The notes below the pieces were generated by a model. That model ran no database searches and was not told where the DNA came from. It saw only the letters and a program-made list of their open reading frames with translations. 45,867 nt of DNA. Source: Hyphomicrobiales bacterium. GTDB lineage: Bacteria; Pseudomonadota; Alphaproteobacteria; Rhizobiales; Rhizobiaceae. Both the position numbers and the translations under genes were made by a program. Each line of letters begins with the position of its first letter. Positions within the stretch are counted from its first letter, which is position 1. Shown here piece by piece: positions 20,948 through 30,999 of this stretch. The DNA lies in contig JAKDNM010000015.1 in the NCBI GenBank assembly GCA_030456445.1, forward strand, positions 1-45,867. The letters are read 5' to 3'.

Positions 20948-22366
20948 ATGTCATCGGTCGTCACACGCTTTGCCCCTTCGCCCACCGGATTCCTGCATAT
21001 TGGCGGGGCGCGGACGGCGTTGTTCAACTGGCTCTATTCCGAGCATACCGGCGGCAAGATGCTGCTCAGGATCGAGGATACCGATCGCGAGCGCTCCACC
21101 GAAGCCGCGACCGCCGCCATCATCGACGGCCTCACCTGGCTCGGCCTGAAATGGGATGGAGAGGCTATCTCGCAATATGCCCGCGCCGCGCGCCACCGCG
21201 AGGTGGCCGAGGAACTCGTGCGCACGGGAAAGGCCTATTCCTGCTACGCGACGCCGGCCGAACTGGAAGAGATGCGTGAGAAGGCGCGCGCCGAGGGCCG
21301 GCCGCCCCGCTATGACGGGCGCTGGCGCGACCGCGATCCTTCCGAGGCGCCGCCCGGCGCCAAGGGCGCGATCCGCATCAAGGCGCCGGCTGAAGGCGAA
21401 ACGATCGTGCATGACCGGGTCCAGGGCGAGGTCCGCTTTCCCAACAAGGATCTCGACGACTTCATCATCCTGCGCTCGGACGGCAATCCGACCTACATGC
21501 ATGCGGTCGTCGTCGACGACCATGATATGGGCGTGACCCACATTATCCGCGGCGACGATCACCTGACCAACGCCGCACGCCAGACGATCATCTATAACGC
21601 GATGGGATGGCCGGTCCCGGTCATGGCGCATATCCCGCTCATCCACGGAGCCGATGGCGCCAAGCTCTCCAAGCGCCACGGGGCGCTTGGCGTGGATGCC
21701 TACCGGGCCATGGGCTATCTGCCTGCCGCTCTGCGGAACTATCTGGCGCGGCTGGGATGGAGCCATGGCGACGACGAGATCATGTCGACGGAAGACATGG
21801 TCGGCTGGTTCGAGATCGAGGATGTCAACAAGGGCGCGGCGCGCTTCGACTTCCAGAAACTGGAAGCGCTGAACGCCGTCCACATGCGCCGCATGGACGA
21901 TGCCGCGCTTTTCGATGCGCTGATCGCCTCCCTGCCCTATCTCCCGAACGGCGCGGATTTTGCGGCAAGGCTGAACGAGGCGGCCAGGGCGCGCCTGCTT
22001 CGCGCCATGCCGGGCTTGAAGGAACGCGCGCGAACGCTGATCGAACTCGCCGACAGCGCCGCCTTCCTTGTCGCCGAACGGCCTTTGCAACTTGACGAAA
22101 AAGCGGCTTCGATCCTCGACGCGGACGGCAAGGCGGTGCTGCGCCAATTGCTGCCTGAGTTCCGGCAAGCGGATGACTGGAGCGCGGCAGGCACCGAAGC
22201 CGCCGTGCGCACATTCGCCGAAGCGAACGGGCTCAAGCTCGGCAAGGTGGCGCAGCCGCTTCGCGCCGCGCTGACGGGCAAGAGCACCTCACCTGGCGTA
22301 TTCGATGTGCTGGACGTGCTCGGCCGCGACGAAAGCCTGATGAGAATAGAAGATCAAATCGATTAG
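20948..22366 (+). CDS. gltX: Glutamate--tRNA ligase
   Basis: Charges tRNA-Glu, and in many alphaproteobacteria also tRNA-Gln. The 472-residue class I synthetase has the HIGH-type motif FLHIGGART (residues 15-23) and the KMSKS-type motif KLSKR (239-243), with RFAPSPTG at the start and LRIEDTD. I start at ATG 20948; the upstream open frame to 20648 is Pro/Arg-rich and lies over the divergent comEC. Hyphomicrobiales often carry a second gltX; whether that holds here cannot be seen. Confidence 0.98.
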   Translation: MSSVVTRFAPSPTGFLHIGGARTALFNWLYSEHTGGKMLLRIEDTDRERSTEAATAAIIDGLTWLGLKWDGEAISQYARAARHREVAEELVRTGKAYSCYATPAELEEMREKARAEGRPPRYDGRWRDRDPSEAPPGAKGAIRIKAPAEGETIVHDRVQGEVRFPNKDLDDFIILRSDGNPTYMHAVVVDDHDMGVTHIIRGDDHLTNAARQTIIYNAMGWPVPVMAHIPLIHGADGAKLSKRHGALGVDAYRAMGYLPAALRNYLARLGWSHGDDEIMSTEDMVGWFEIEDVNKGAARFDFQKLEALNAVHMRRMDDAALFDALIASLPYLPNGADFAARLNEAARARLLRAMPGLKERARTLIELADSAAFLVAERPLQLDEKAASILDADGKAVLRQLLPEFRQADDWSAAGTEAAVRTFAEANGLKLGKVAQPLRAALTGKSTSPGVFDVLDVLGRDESLMRIEDQID

Positions 22367-22403
22367 CCCTAAATTCAAGGAAGTTCGTATTGAAAACAGG
22401 CTT

Positions 22404-22414
22404 TTGCAGTGCAA
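22404..22414. promoter_or_regulatory. Palindromic operator-like site 1 upstream of gltA
   Basis: TTGCAGTGCAA is a perfect odd palindrome (TTGCA-N-TGCAA), 38 bp past gltX. A weak promoter-like pair surrounds it: TTGAAA at 22390-22395 and AACATT at 22413-22418, 17 bp apart. The form TGC-N3-GCA recalls sites bound by PhaR-type repressors, but assignment is a guess. Confidence 0.45.
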
Positions 22415-22490
22415 CATTGCGGCCGCCAAATAAGGGGCGGCTTTCGGAAAGACCCGGCGGGAAAGGGCGTTATTTCGAATTCCCGACGTT

Positions 22491-22501
22491 TTGCACTGCA
22501 T
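22491..22501. promoter_or_regulatory. Palindromic operator-like site 2 upstream of gltA
   Basis: TTGCACTGCAT repeats the site at 22404 with one mismatch in the last base, 87 bp downstream and 43 bp before the gltA start. Two copies of one palindrome in a 178-bp gap suggest a shared binding protein and possible looping. Confidence 0.45.
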
Positions 22502-22544
22502 CAATCGTGATTTTGGGCACACATAAAAGAAGAAGGAGTTTGCA

Positions 22545-23834
22545 ATGACCGAAGCGAAAGCAAAACTGGATTTCGGCGGCAAATCACACGAGTTCGACGT
22601 GCGCAAGGGTTCGGTGGGGCCGGACGTCATCGATATAGCGGCGCTCTACAAGGAAACCGGCGCCTTCACCTACGATCCGGGCTTCACGTCCACGGCAAGT
22701 TGCGAATCGGCGATTACCTATATCGACGGCGACGAAGGCATTCTTCTGCATCGCGGTTATCCGATCGAACAGCTCGCCGAACATGGCGACTTCCTCGAGA
22801 CCTGCTATCTCCTGCTTTACGGCGAGTTGCCGACCAAAGCGCAGAAGGAGGATTTCGACTACCGCGTGACGCACCACACCATGGTGCACGAGCAGATGAA
22901 CCGCTTCTTCCTCGGCTTCCGCCGCGACGCGCACCCGATGGCGGTGATGTGCGGAATGGTCGGCGCGATGTCGGCCTTCTATCATGACTCGACCGACATT
23001 TCCGACCCGCACCAGCGCATGGTGGCGAGCCTGCGCATGATCGCCAAGATGCCGACCATCGCGGCGATGGCCTACAAGTACCATATCGGCCAGCCCTTCG
23101 TTTATCCGCGCAACGAGATGAACTACGCCGCCAATTTCCTGCACATGTGTTTCGCGGTGCCGTGCGAGGAGTACAAGGTCAATCCGGTGCTGGCGCGCGC
23201 GATGGAGCGCATCTTCATCCTGCATGCCGACCACGAGCAGAATGCCTCGACTTCGACGGTCAGGCTTGCCGGTTCCTCCGGGGCCAACCCGTTCGCCTGC
23301 ATCGCAGCCGGTATTGCCTGCCTCTGGGGCCCCGCCCATGGCGGCGCCAACGAAGCCGCGCTCAACATGCTCTCCGAAATCGGCACGGTCGACCACATCC
23401 CCGAATTCGTCAACCGGGCCAAGGACAAGAACGACCCGTTCCGATTGATGGGCTTCGGGCATCGCGTCTACAAGAATTACGATCCACGCGCCCGGATCAT
23501 GCAGAAGACCTGCCACGAGGTTCTCGGCGAGCTCGGCATCAAGGACGACCCGCTGCTCGACGTAGCTATGGAACTCGAACGGATCGCGCTATCCGACGAA
23601 TATTTCATCGAAAAGAAGCTCTATCCCAATGTCGATTTCTATTCGGGCATCACGCTGAAGGCGCTCGGTTTCCCAACCACCATGTTCACCGTACTGTTTG
23701 CGGTGGCACGCACCGTCGGCTGGATCGCCCAGTGGAAAGAGATGATCGAGGATCCCCACCAGAAGATCGGCCGGCCGCGCCAGCTTTACACCGGCAAGAC
23801 CCAGCGCGATTACGTTCCCGTCGCCAAGCGCTGA
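22545..23834 (+). CDS. gltA: Citrate synthase
   Basis: Condenses acetyl-CoA with oxaloacetate at entry to the TCA cycle. The 429-residue type II (hexameric) enzyme has the active-site His in [16 protein letters not shown], the family signature segment [12 protein letters not shown], a second His in [14 protein letters not shown] and the catalytic Asp in [17 protein letters not shown] precedes the ATG at good distance. It has its own terminator and two operator-like palindromes upstream, so it is an independent unit. Location next to the lpxB end of the lpx cluster matches Rhizobiales. Confidence 0.99.
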   Translation: MTEAKAKLDFGGKSHEFDVRKGSVGPDVIDIAALYKETGAFTYDPGFTSTASCESAITYIDGDEGILLHRGYPIEQLAEHGDFLETCYLLLYGELPTKAQKEDFDYRVTHHTMVHEQMNRFFLGFRRDAHPMAVMCGMVGAMSAFYHDSTDISDPHQRMVASLRMIAKMPTIAAMAYKYHIGQPFVYPRNEMNYAANFLHMCFAVPCEEYKVNPVLARAMERIFILHADHEQNASTSTVRLAGSSGANPFACIAAGIACLWGPAHGGANEAALNMLSEIGTVDHIPEFVNRAKDKNDPFRLMGFGHRVYKNYDPRARIMQKTCHEVLGELGIKDDPLLDVAMELERIALSDEYFIEKKLYPNVDFYSGITLKALGFPTTMFTVLFAVARTVGWIAQWKEMIEDPHQKIGRPRQLYTGKTQRDYVPVAKR

Positions 23835-23859
23835 TCCGGCGCAGATATTGCTATCTCGA

Positions 23860-23888
23860 GGCGTCGCGAAAGCGGCGCCTTTTATTTT
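23860..23888 (+). terminator. Factor-independent terminator of gltA
   Basis: The stem GGCGTCGC/GCGGCGCC (8 pairs including one wobble) with a GAAA tetraloop is followed by TTTTATTTT. It lies 25 bp past the gltA stop and overlaps the last codons of convergent lpxB. The minus strand has no T-run after the stem. Confidence 0.85.
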
Positions 23889-25063
23889 CCGCTCCTGGCC
23901 TCGATCTCGCGAAGAACGATCTCCGCGGCGATTTCCCCGGACGGCCTGGATGTCGACAGAGCCGAAGCGATGTCGTCGAAGCCTTCCAGTTGAGCCGCCC
24001 TCTCCAGCGATACGGCCGCAAGCTGCTCGATCCGGCGTGCCAGCATGCCCGGCCGCACGAACTCGTTATAATATTCGGGAACGACGGGGCGATCGGCGAT
24101 CAGGTTGGGCAGAGAGGCCGACCACACGCGGATCATGCCCTGCAATAGCCGCATGATCCTGTCGGCCCTGTAGCAGGAGACAAGCGGCACGCGCGCAAGC
24201 GCAAGCTCCAGCGATACGGTGCCGGAAGCGGCGAGCGCCACATCCGCTTCGCCGAAAACCTGCCATTTGCGCTCGTCATCGAGGATGATCTCCGGCTGGT
24301 CGGACCAGCTCCCGGTCAACTGCCTGACGAGGTCCGCTACATGCGGCACGGTCGGAAGCAGGAGGCGCAGCCTGTTGCCCCGCTCGCGAAGGATGGAAAC
24401 GGTCTCGCCGAAGGCCGGCAGCAACGCTTTCACTTCGCCGTTGCGAGAGCCCGGCAGGACGAGCAAGGTCGTCACGCCGTCTTGCCTCCTTGCGCCGGCC
24501 CGCTCACGTTGCCGCTCGGCTGCACCCAGGATGCCGGGGGACCGCGTAAGGCGGTGGCCGACGAAGATACCGGGCGGGCCGCCGAGCCGCTTTAGTTCCG
24601 CCGGTTCGAACGGCAGCAGGCAAAGGATTTTATCGACATGGGGCCGCATCTTCGCCGCCCTGTGAGGCCCCCATGCCCAGACACTTGGGCAAACATAATG
24701 AACGATCGGGATTGCCGGGTTCGCGGCGCGCACCTTGCGCGCGACCCTAAGCCCGAAGGCCGGCACGTCAATGGTGACGAGACAGTCGGGCTTGTATGCC
24801 GCGACGGCGCGCGCGGCCTGGCCGATGCGATAGACGATGCGCGGCAGGTCGCGCACCACCGCGCCGACCCCGATGATGGAGATACCAGCCGGATCGAACA
24901 AAGTATCCAGGCCGAGCGCCTGAAGATGACGGCCGCCGACACCAAACAGCTCGATCTCGCGCCCGGACGCCGCCGAGAGCGCGGAAATGAGATCGGCACC
25001 GAGAAGGTCGCCCGATTCTTCCCCCGCTATGATGGCAAGTTTCAGTGGCTGCGTGCCTTCCAT
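23882..25063 (-). CDS. lpxB: Lipid-A-disaccharide synthase
   Basis: A glycosyltransferase that joins UDP-diacylglucosamine and lipid X into the lipid A disaccharide at the inner membrane. The 393-residue protein begins with the motif IAGEESGDLLGADLI and has PDCLVTIDVPAFGLRVA, YVCPSVWAWG and LVLPGSRNGEV, all typical of LpxB. The ATG at 25063 shares one base with the lpxI stop (TGATG) and has GGAG five bases upstream; a GTG one codon earlier is possible. It is last of the lpxD-fabZ-lpxA-lpxI-lpxB run. Confidence 0.98.
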   Translation of the reverse strand: MEGTQPLKLAIIAGEESGDLLGADLISALSAASGREIELFGVGGRHLQALGLDTLFDPAGISIIGVGAVVRDLPRIVYRIGQAARAVAAYKPDCLVTIDVPAFGLRVARKVRAANPAIPIVHYVCPSVWAWGPHRAAKMRPHVDKILCLLPFEPAELKRLGGPPGIFVGHRLTRSPGILGAAERQRERAGARRQDGVTTLLVLPGSRNGEVKALLPAFGETVSILRERGNRLRLLLPTVPHVADLVRQLTGSWSDQPEIILDDERKWQVFGEADVALAASGTVSLELALARVPLVSCYRADRIMRLLQGMIRVWSASLPNLIADRPVVPEYYNEFVRPGMLARRIEQLAAVSLERAAQLEGFDDIASALSTSRPSGEIAAEIVLREIEARSGK

Positions 25064-25959
25064 CACCGCTCCGATCGGCCAATGCCGAAGACGAACATCC
25101 CGAGTTCATCGGCCCGCCTGACGGTCTGCGCACGGTCGAGCACGAAGGAGCGCTCCGCTTCGACGGCTACTCCGGCGAGACCGGCCGCATGAGCGCCCTC
25201 GATGGTCGCGGGGCCGATCGTGGGAAGATCGGCACGCAATTCCTGGCCGGGCTTGGCGCATTTGACCAGAACGCCCCGCTTCCTGCCGGCCAGCCGGCCG
25301 TGTTCCCTCAATTCCCTGGTCCGGCCAAGCAAGGCATCTGTACCGCCTATATCTTCCAGCGCCACCGCGCGGCCGCCAACGGCAATCGCCGCCTGCCCTA
25401 CATCGAGTGCGCCGATCGCGCGCGCCGCCTCGTAGCCGGCGTCGATATCCTTCATGTCGGCGGCAAGCGGTTTCGTCTTCGTCATCGGCCCTTCGCGGGC
25501 AAGAAGGTCGGGAACGATCTCATGCGCGCCGGTCACCTTTATACCGTTGTCTTCGAAATAGCGCGCGACGGCCCGCAGCAGATTGTCGTCGCCGCGCGCA
25601 AGCGGGATGAGGAAGCGCGCCAGCATCGCCAACAGATGCAGGTTCTTGCGCAGTTTCCATGGGTTCGGCCGCCGCGACACGCCCCCCGCAAGCACGATGC
25701 GGCCAATAGCGTGCTGGCGGAGGATGGAAAGCAGGCGCGGTCCCTCTTCCAGCGGCATGAGGATATGATCGTAAGCGGAAAAGCGGCCGTCCGCCCCCTC
25801 GCCCTCCAGCGCGACGATGAAGGGCGCACGCCCCTGTTCGGCAAGTTTCGACGCTACTTCTTCCGGCAGCCTGCCGCTCCCCGCGATTACGGCGATACGG
25901 GCTTCGCCAGGGGATAACGATTGCGCGGGGCCGGGTTCAATCCTCTCCGTCATCATCAT
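25063..25959 (-). CDS. lpxI: UDP-2,3-diacylglucosamine diphosphatase LpxI
   Basis: Hydrolyses UDP-2,3-diacylglucosamine to lipid X; LpxI (DUF1009) replaces LpxH in alphaproteobacteria. The protein of about 298 residues has the N-terminal ARIAVIAGSGRLPEEVA, GGVSRRPNPWKLR, and the C-terminal domain with KCAKPGQELRADLPTIGP and a closing GMFVFGIG. The start is uncertain: three consecutive ATGs (25959, 25956, 25953) and an earlier one (25974) all lie inside the end of lpxA, with no clear ribosome site, so translation probably depends on ribosomes finishing lpxA. Confidence 0.95.
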   Translation of the reverse strand: MMMTERIEPGPAQSLSPGEARIAVIAGSGRLPEEVASKLAEQGRAPFIVALEGEGADGRFSAYDHILMPLEEGPRLLSILRQHAIGRIVLAGGVSRRPNPWKLRKNLHLLAMLARFLIPLARGDDNLLRAVARYFEDNGIKVTGAHEIVPDLLAREGPMTKTKPLAADMKDIDAGYEAARAIGALDVGQAAIAVGGRAVALEDIGGTDALLGRTRELREHGRLAGRKRGVLVKCAKPGQELRADLPTIGPATIEGAHAAGLAGVAVEAERSFVLDRAQTVRRADELGMFVFGIGRSER

Positions 25960-26767
25960 CGTCGTCGCCGCCATGGAGCGCGGGCACGGTGAAGTAGCGT
26001 TTGCCCCGGCTGGTCATGAATTCGATCACGTCGGCGACAGAATGCGATCCCGTGAAAGCCTCGCGTGCCTTTTCGAGATTCTCCGCGACCGGATGGTCGT
26101 GATCGAAGATCATGCGATAGGCCTTGCGTAGAGCAAGCAATTCGCTTCTGGGCAGGCCGGAACGCTTGATCCCGATGACGTTGAAGCCACGCAGATGCGC
26201 CCGGTTGCCGACTGCCATGCCATAAGGAATGACATCGCCGACAATCGCCGACATCCCGCCGAGAAACGCGTGGTGGCCGATGCGCACGAACTGATGCACA
26301 GCCGTCATGCCCGAGATAATGACGTTGTTGCCGACTTCGCAATGACCGCTGAGCGAGGCGTTGTTGGCGAACGTCACATTGTCGCCCACGATGCAGTCAT
26401 GGGCCACATGCGTATAGGCCATGAACATGCAATTATCGCCGACCGTCGTCGTGCCATGCCCGGTATCGCTGCCGGTATGCATGGTGGCCGATTCGCGGAT
26501 GACGCAGTTTTTGCCGATCGTCAGCGTCGTGCGCCCGCCCTTGTGCTTGTGGTTTTGCGGAGCGCCGCCCAGAACCGCGCCCGGATAGACGAGCGTTCCT
26601 TCGCCGATCGTGGTGGCGCCGAGGACGGTAACGCCGCTGAGAAGATTGACGCTGTCGCCAAGCCGGGCATCGCCGCTTATGTGGCAAAAAGGGCCGACGC
26701 GAACGCCTTCGCCCAATTGCGCGCCCTTCTCGACGATTGCCGAGGCATGAACCGAAGTCGAACCCAT
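25937..26767 (-). CDS. lpxA: Acyl-ACP--UDP-N-acetylglucosamine O-acyltransferase
   Basis: First enzyme of lipid A synthesis, adding a hydroxyacyl chain to UDP-GlcNAc. The 276-residue protein is a left-handed parallel beta helix of hexapeptide repeats (residues about 5-190) with the catalytic His at residue 123 in THVAHDCIVG, then a C-terminal helical domain with YRMIFDHDHPVAENL. It ends in an unusual acidic tail, GGDDDDDDGED, whose codons also hold the lpxI start region. Seven bp separate it from fabZ. Confidence 0.98.
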   Translation of the reverse strand: MGSTSVHASAIVEKGAQLGEGVRVGPFCHISGDARLGDSVNLLSGVTVLGATTIGEGTLVYPGAVLGGAPQNHKHKGGRTTLTIGKNCVIRESATMHTGSDTGHGTTTVGDNCMFMAYTHVAHDCIVGDNVTFANNASLSGHCEVGNNVIISGMTAVHQFVRIGHHAFLGGMSAIVGDVIPYGMAVGNRAHLRGFNVIGIKRSGLPRSELLALRKAYRMIFDHDHPVAENLEKAREAFTGSHSVADVIEFMTSRGKRYFTVPALHGGDDDDDDGED

Positions 26768-26774
26768 TATACCC

Positions 26775-27242
26775 TCACGCCGCCGGCCTGAAGGTCATCA
26801 TCGCCGATATATCGGCTTCGGCCACCTTGCCGCCATCGACCAGCGCTTCGCATGCAAAACGCCAGATGCTGCCACGCTGCCTGATCTTGCGGACCTTGAT
26901 CTCGATGCGATCGCCGGGCACCACCGGCTTGCGGAACTTCGCATTGTCGATGGTCATGAAATAGACGAGCGCCGGCGTCTCATTGCCCGAATTCTTGATG
27001 CAGATAGCGCCGGCGGTCTGCGCCATCGCCTCGACGATCAGCACGCCCGGCATTACGGGATGTTCGGGAAAATGGCCCTGGAAATGCGGCTCGTTCACGG
27101 TGACGTTCTTGATACCGGTCGCGGAACTGTCGCCGTCTATATCGACGATGCGGTCGACCAGCAAAAAAGGATAGCGGTGCGGCAGGAGCTTCATCAGCTC
27201 CATGATGTCGGCCGCTTCCAGCACTTTGGTGGTGTCGGTCAT
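26775..27242 (-). CDS. fabZ: 3-hydroxyacyl-[acyl-carrier-protein] dehydratase FabZ
   Basis: Dehydrates 3-hydroxyacyl-ACP in fatty acid elongation and so competes with LpxA and LpxD for hydroxyacyl-ACP. The 155-residue hot-dog protein has [12 protein letters not shown], the catalytic His57 in [13 protein letters not shown] and Glu71 in VEAMAQTAG. The start ATG (27240-27242) overlaps the lpxD stop by 4 bp; the longer open frame to 27485 is a shadow of lpxD. Confidence 0.98.
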   Translation of the reverse strand: MTDTTKVLEAADIMELMKLLPHRYPFLLVDRIVDIDGDSSATGIKNVTVNEPHFQGHFPEHPVMPGVLIVEAMAQTAGAICIKNSGNETPALVYFMTIDNAKFRKPVVPGDRIEIKVRKIRQRGSIWRFACEALVDGGKVAEADISAMMTFRPAA

Positions 27243-28294
27243 TGCGATTCGCTTTTCCGTGGCCTGCTCTTCGACATCTTGCGCAAGCCGGCGATCTGGC
27301 GGAAGAATTCGCGGATTGGAACGGCCGGCGTTCCCGCCCATATCCCACCGGCGGGCACATTGTCCATCACCCCGCTGGAGGCGGCAAGCTGGGCGCCTGC
27401 GCCAAGCGTGATGTGATCCGATACGCCGACCCTGCCGCCGAGCATGACGAAATCGCCGAGCGTGACGGAGCCTGCGATCCCGCACTGCCCCGCAACGATG
27501 CAGCCTCTCCCGATCTTCACATTGTGCGCGATCTGCACGAGATTATCGATCTTTGTGCTTTCGCCGATCACCGTGTCGGACATCGCTCCACGGTCGATCG
27601 TGGTATTGGCGCCGATCTCGACACCATCTTGAATGATGACGCGGCCGAGTTGCGGGATTTTCTCCGGGCCGTTCGGCCCCGGTACATAGCCGAAGCCGTC
27701 CTGACCGATCCGCGCGCCGCCATGGATGAACACGCGGTCGCCGATCAACGCCGAAAAAATGCTTGCGCCCGGACCTATATAGCCGTTTCTGCCGATGCGG
27801 CAGTTCGGCCCGATGACGGCATTGGGAGCGATGACCGTTCCTGCGCCGACCGCGGCGCCGGTACCCACCACGGCACCCGCCTCGATGATGGCGCCGGGTT
27901 CCACCTCGGCGTCCGCGGCGACATGAGCGGCGGGCGAGACACCTGTCTCACCGGTTATCGGACCGGGCCGGGCCGCCAGGGGATAGAGCACCCGCGTGGC
28001 CGCGGCGAAGGCATAGACCGGCCTTCCCGAGATCAGGACCGCCATGTCCGGTGGCGCGTGGCCGGCGATTTCCTGGTTGCAGATGAGCGCCGCGGCGCGC
28101 AATCCCTTCGGCAGCGCTCCATTGCGCTTGCCGTCGACGAAGACCAGCATGCCCTCGCCGCCGTCCTGAACCGGAGCGACGCCGCATATCTCGACATCGG
28201 AGAATTTGTCGTCGGCGAGTTTCGCGCCCGTAAGCGAAGCAATCTCGCCGGCCGTATAAGCGCGCGACGGTGCGAAGAATACTGGTTCCGCCAT
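27239..28294 (-). CDS. lpxD: UDP-3-O-(3-hydroxyacyl)glucosamine N-acyltransferase
   Basis: Adds the N-linked hydroxyacyl chain in lipid A synthesis. The 351-residue protein has an N-terminal uridine-binding domain (about 1-105) and a left-handed beta helix of hexapeptide repeats (about 110-330), with catalytic His257 in [10 protein letters not shown]. The start is taken at [18 protein letters not shown]; the frame is open further upstream over the bamA end, but without homologous-looking sequence. The ribosome site is weak. It lies 68 bp after bamA and overlaps fabZ by 4 bp. Confidence 0.97.
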   Translation of the reverse strand: MAEPVFFAPSRAYTAGEIASLTGAKLADDKFSDVEICGVAPVQDGGEGMLVFVDGKRNGALPKGLRAAALICNQEIAGHAPPDMAVLISGRPVYAFAAATRVLYPLAARPGPITGETGVSPAAHVAADAEVEPGAIIEAGAVVGTGAAVGAGTVIAPNAVIGPNCRIGRNGYIGPGASIFSALIGDRVFIHGGARIGQDGFGYVPGPNGPEKIPQLGRVIIQDGVEIGANTTIDRGAMSDTVIGESTKIDNLVQIAHNVKIGRGCIVAGQCGIAGSVTLGDFVMLGGRVGVSDHITLGAGAQLAASSGVMDNVPAGGIWAGTPAVPIREFFRQIAGLRKMSKSRPRKSESQ

Positions 28295-28362
28295 GACGCC
28301 GCGCGCTTTGCTGTGCCTCTTCTTCTCGTCCCTCGTCGGGCCGGAAGGGATTGTCGTGCCGG

Positions 28363-30777
28363 TCAGAATTGCGTCGACATACCGAAATTGAAACTCTGGA
28401 CCTTGTCGCCGTCCTGCTTGATGACCGGGATGGCGTAGTCGAGCCGCAGCGGACCGAAGGGCGACGCCCACAACAGGCTGACGCCTGCCGACGCACGCCA
28501 CTTCATGCCGGCGCCCACAGTGCAACTCGAACCTGATATCGGGCTATTATGGGTATCAAGGCATTCGTTTTTAAGATCGTTGCCATAAAGCGTTGCCGCG
28601 TCGGCAAAAATCGCACCTTTAAAGCCAAGGCTCGGGGGAACAGCCGGTAATGGGAACTGCAATTCCGCCGTCGCATTGAAGTATGTAGTGCCGCCCAGGT
28701 GATCTCCGCTATTGCGATCATACGGCCCAATGCCATTAAACTCGAAACCACGAATGATGCGGTCGTTGCTCTCGAACAGGTCGAAGATACGCACCCCATC
28801 CTTGCCGAAGGAATGCATATATCCGGCACCGCCCGAGATCAGCCCGACCAGGTCCAATTGATCGGAAAGGGTCTGATAATAACTTGCCCGCGCCGTGAAC
28901 TTCACGAATTTGGCGTCGCCACCGATGCCGGCATATTCCGTCGTGAAGTTGGCATAGATGCCGTTGGCCGGGTTCTTTACATCGTCGATCGTATTGTAGA
29001 TAAGCGCCCCGCTGACCGAGGATTTCAGCCACGGGCTGTTGTCGATCGCGTCACGGATAATATTCGAAAGCTTGCAGTCATGCTTATTGAGAGGATCGGT
29101 ACTTGAGGGTCCGCAATCCCGATAGCTGTATTTCTCGCTGACGAGGTTATAGGCGAACTGCGTCGACAGCGCGTCGGTGATCGGCAGGCCGAAACGGACC
29201 GTGCCACCCGTCGACTGGCTGTCGTAATGATCGTATCTCCGGGTCGAGCGGAAGACATCGAAACCGGCCGATATACGGCGGCCGAGGAAATACGGCTCGG
29301 TGAAGGAAAACGCGTAGTCGCGCGAACCGTCGAGCCCGCCGCCGGCCGAGAGGCGGATATATTGCCCGCGGCCGAGGAAGTTGCGTTCCGAGATCGATCC
29401 CTGCAGCGAGACGCCCTTGCCGCTCGACGAGGATTCGCCGGTGGAATAGCCCGCGCCGATCGAGAACTGGCCGGTCGATTTCTCAACCACGTCCACGATC
29501 AGGATGACCCGGTCCGGTTCGGAACCCGGCGCCGTCGAGATATTGACGGAGGTGAAATAGTCGAGATCGTCCAACCGCTTCTTGGCGCGCTGGATGAGCA
29601 CCTGGTTGAAGGCATCGCCTTCGCCGATGTCGAATTCGCGGCGGATGACATAGTCGCGCGTGCGGGTGTTGCCGCGGATCTCGATGCGCTCGATGTAGGT
29701 ATGCGGCCCCTCGTCCACGGCATAGGAGACGGAGATCGTCCGGTTCTCGAAATCGCGGTCGCCGCGCGGCGTCACCTGCGCGAAAGCATAGCCGAGGCCG
29801 GCCATATGCTCGGTCACGGCGACCAGCGAATCCTCGACTTTCTTGGCGCTGTAGATATCGCCCTTGCGGCTTTTCAGCAGGGAGTTCAGCGATTTGGCGT
29901 CGACGCCCTGGATCGTGCTGTCGATGGTGATGCCGCCGAACCGGTAGCGCTGGCCTTCATCCACGGTGATATTGATCGTGTACTCGTTGTTGGCGTCGTT
30001 CAGGTCGGCGGAAGACGACACGACACGGAAATCCGCATAGCCGTGATTGTAGTAGAAGCGACGAAGCGCGTCCTCGTCGACCTTGAGCCTCTCTTCGCTA
30101 TAGACGTCGTTGCGCATCAGGAAGGAGAGGATGTTCGACCTCTTGGTCGAGATCACGTCCGACAGGCGCCGGTCGCTGAAGGCCTTGTTGCCGACGAAGT
30201 TGATCGTCTCGATCTTCGTGCGGCCGCCTTCGTTGATGTGGAAGATGACGTTCACGCGGCCTTTGCCAAGGTCGATGATCTGGGGAGAGACGGTCGCATC
30301 GCTGCGCCCGATCTGTGCGTAGGCTTCCTTGATGCGCTTGACGTCCCCGTCCAGGATCGCATTCGAAAACGAACCCTGCGCCTTCAGCCGGACAGACTGC
30401 TCCAGCTTGTCGTCCTTGAGCTTCTTGTTGCCGACGAAGATCACCTGGTTGACGCTCGAATATTCCGAGACCTGGATGACCAGCGTGCCGCCGACCTGGT
30501 TGATCTGGACATCCGAGAACAGCCCGGTCGAGAAAAGCCGCTTCACGGCGGCGTCGATGTCGCTGCTGCTGAAGGGCTTGCCCGGCCTGGCGGAGATGTA
30601 ATTGCGAATCGTCGCCGAATCGACGCGATGGTTCCCGCGAACCTCGATGTTGCTCACCACCGCCGCCTGCGCGACGGAAACCGCCGCCAGCCCAAATACC
30701 GTGGCGACCGGGACACTCAAGCCCGCATACAGCGCCGCCGCCATGACAGCGCTCAGAATTCTCGAAGTTACCTTCAT
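28363..30777 (-). CDS. bamA: Outer membrane protein assembly factor BamA
   Basis: Central component of the BAM complex, which folds beta-barrel proteins into the outer membrane. The mature part of the 804-residue precursor has five POTRA domains (about 45-420, starting [20 protein letters not shown]) and a C-terminal 16-strand barrel, with the loop-6 motif RGFEF near residue 676 and a terminal Phe (GMSTQF). The signal peptide covers about residues 1-37 and ends AQA. The start ATG 30777 has AGAGG upstream; the longer frame adds 17 residues without support. skp, present between bamA and lpxD in E. coli, is absent here. Confidence 0.98.
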   Translation of the reverse strand: MKVTSRILSAVMAAALYAGLSVPVATVFGLAAVSVAQAAVVSNIEVRGNHRVDSATIRNYISARPGKPFSSSDIDAAVKRLFSTGLFSDVQINQVGGTLVIQVSEYSSVNQVIFVGNKKLKDDKLEQSVRLKAQGSFSNAILDGDVKRIKEAYAQIGRSDATVSPQIIDLGKGRVNVIFHINEGGRTKIETINFVGNKAFSDRRLSDVISTKRSNILSFLMRNDVYSEERLKVDEDALRRFYYNHGYADFRVVSSSADLNDANNEYTINITVDEGQRYRFGGITIDSTIQGVDAKSLNSLLKSRKGDIYSAKKVEDSLVAVTEHMAGLGYAFAQVTPRGDRDFENRTISVSYAVDEGPHTYIERIEIRGNTRTRDYVIRREFDIGEGDAFNQVLIQRAKKRLDDLDYFTSVNISTAPGSEPDRVILIVDVVEKSTGQFSIGAGYSTGESSSSGKGVSLQGSISERNFLGRGQYIRLSAGGGLDGSRDYAFSFTEPYFLGRRISAGFDVFRSTRRYDHYDSQSTGGTVRFGLPITDALSTQFAYNLVSEKYSYRDCGPSSTDPLNKHDCKLSNIIRDAIDNSPWLKSSVSGALIYNTIDDVKNPANGIYANFTTEYAGIGGDAKFVKFTARASYYQTLSDQLDLVGLISGGAGYMHSFGKDGVRIFDLFESNDRIIRGFEFNGIGPYDRNSGDHLGGTTYFNATAELQFPLPAVPPSLGFKGAIFADAATLYGNDLKNECLDTHNSPISGSSCTVGAGMKWRASAGVSLLWASPFGPLRLDYAIPVIKQDGDKVQSFNFGMSTQF

Positions 30778-30999
30778 CGGGCCTCTAAACCTTTTCCCGT
30801 AGTCCCCTAGGCGCGAAATCCCGGACATCGGCAGCCACCCCAGACCGTAATAGCCGGATTTTCCCTACACGCAAGGTATCTGGTTAATTTGTATTTACTT
30901 ATCCGAGAGGCGTGGCATTCGCGTCACGCCTATCGGTGCGCATGGTAAACGCTGTATCAATTTCGCACACCGCTCCCATGCCCTGTTTCGTCTCCCTGC

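Noticed and set aside
29227-30810. A 527-codon open frame on the plus strand
   Set aside because: It is antisense to bamA, whose POTRA and barrel sequence is unmistakable. The translation is His/Asp/Arg/Val-rich with no domain pattern, as expected from a GC-rich shadow frame.
30908-30931. A 7-bp inverted repeat between rseP and bamA, considered as a terminator
   Set aside because: No T-run follows on either strand and the loop is 10 nt, so no support beyond chance pairing.
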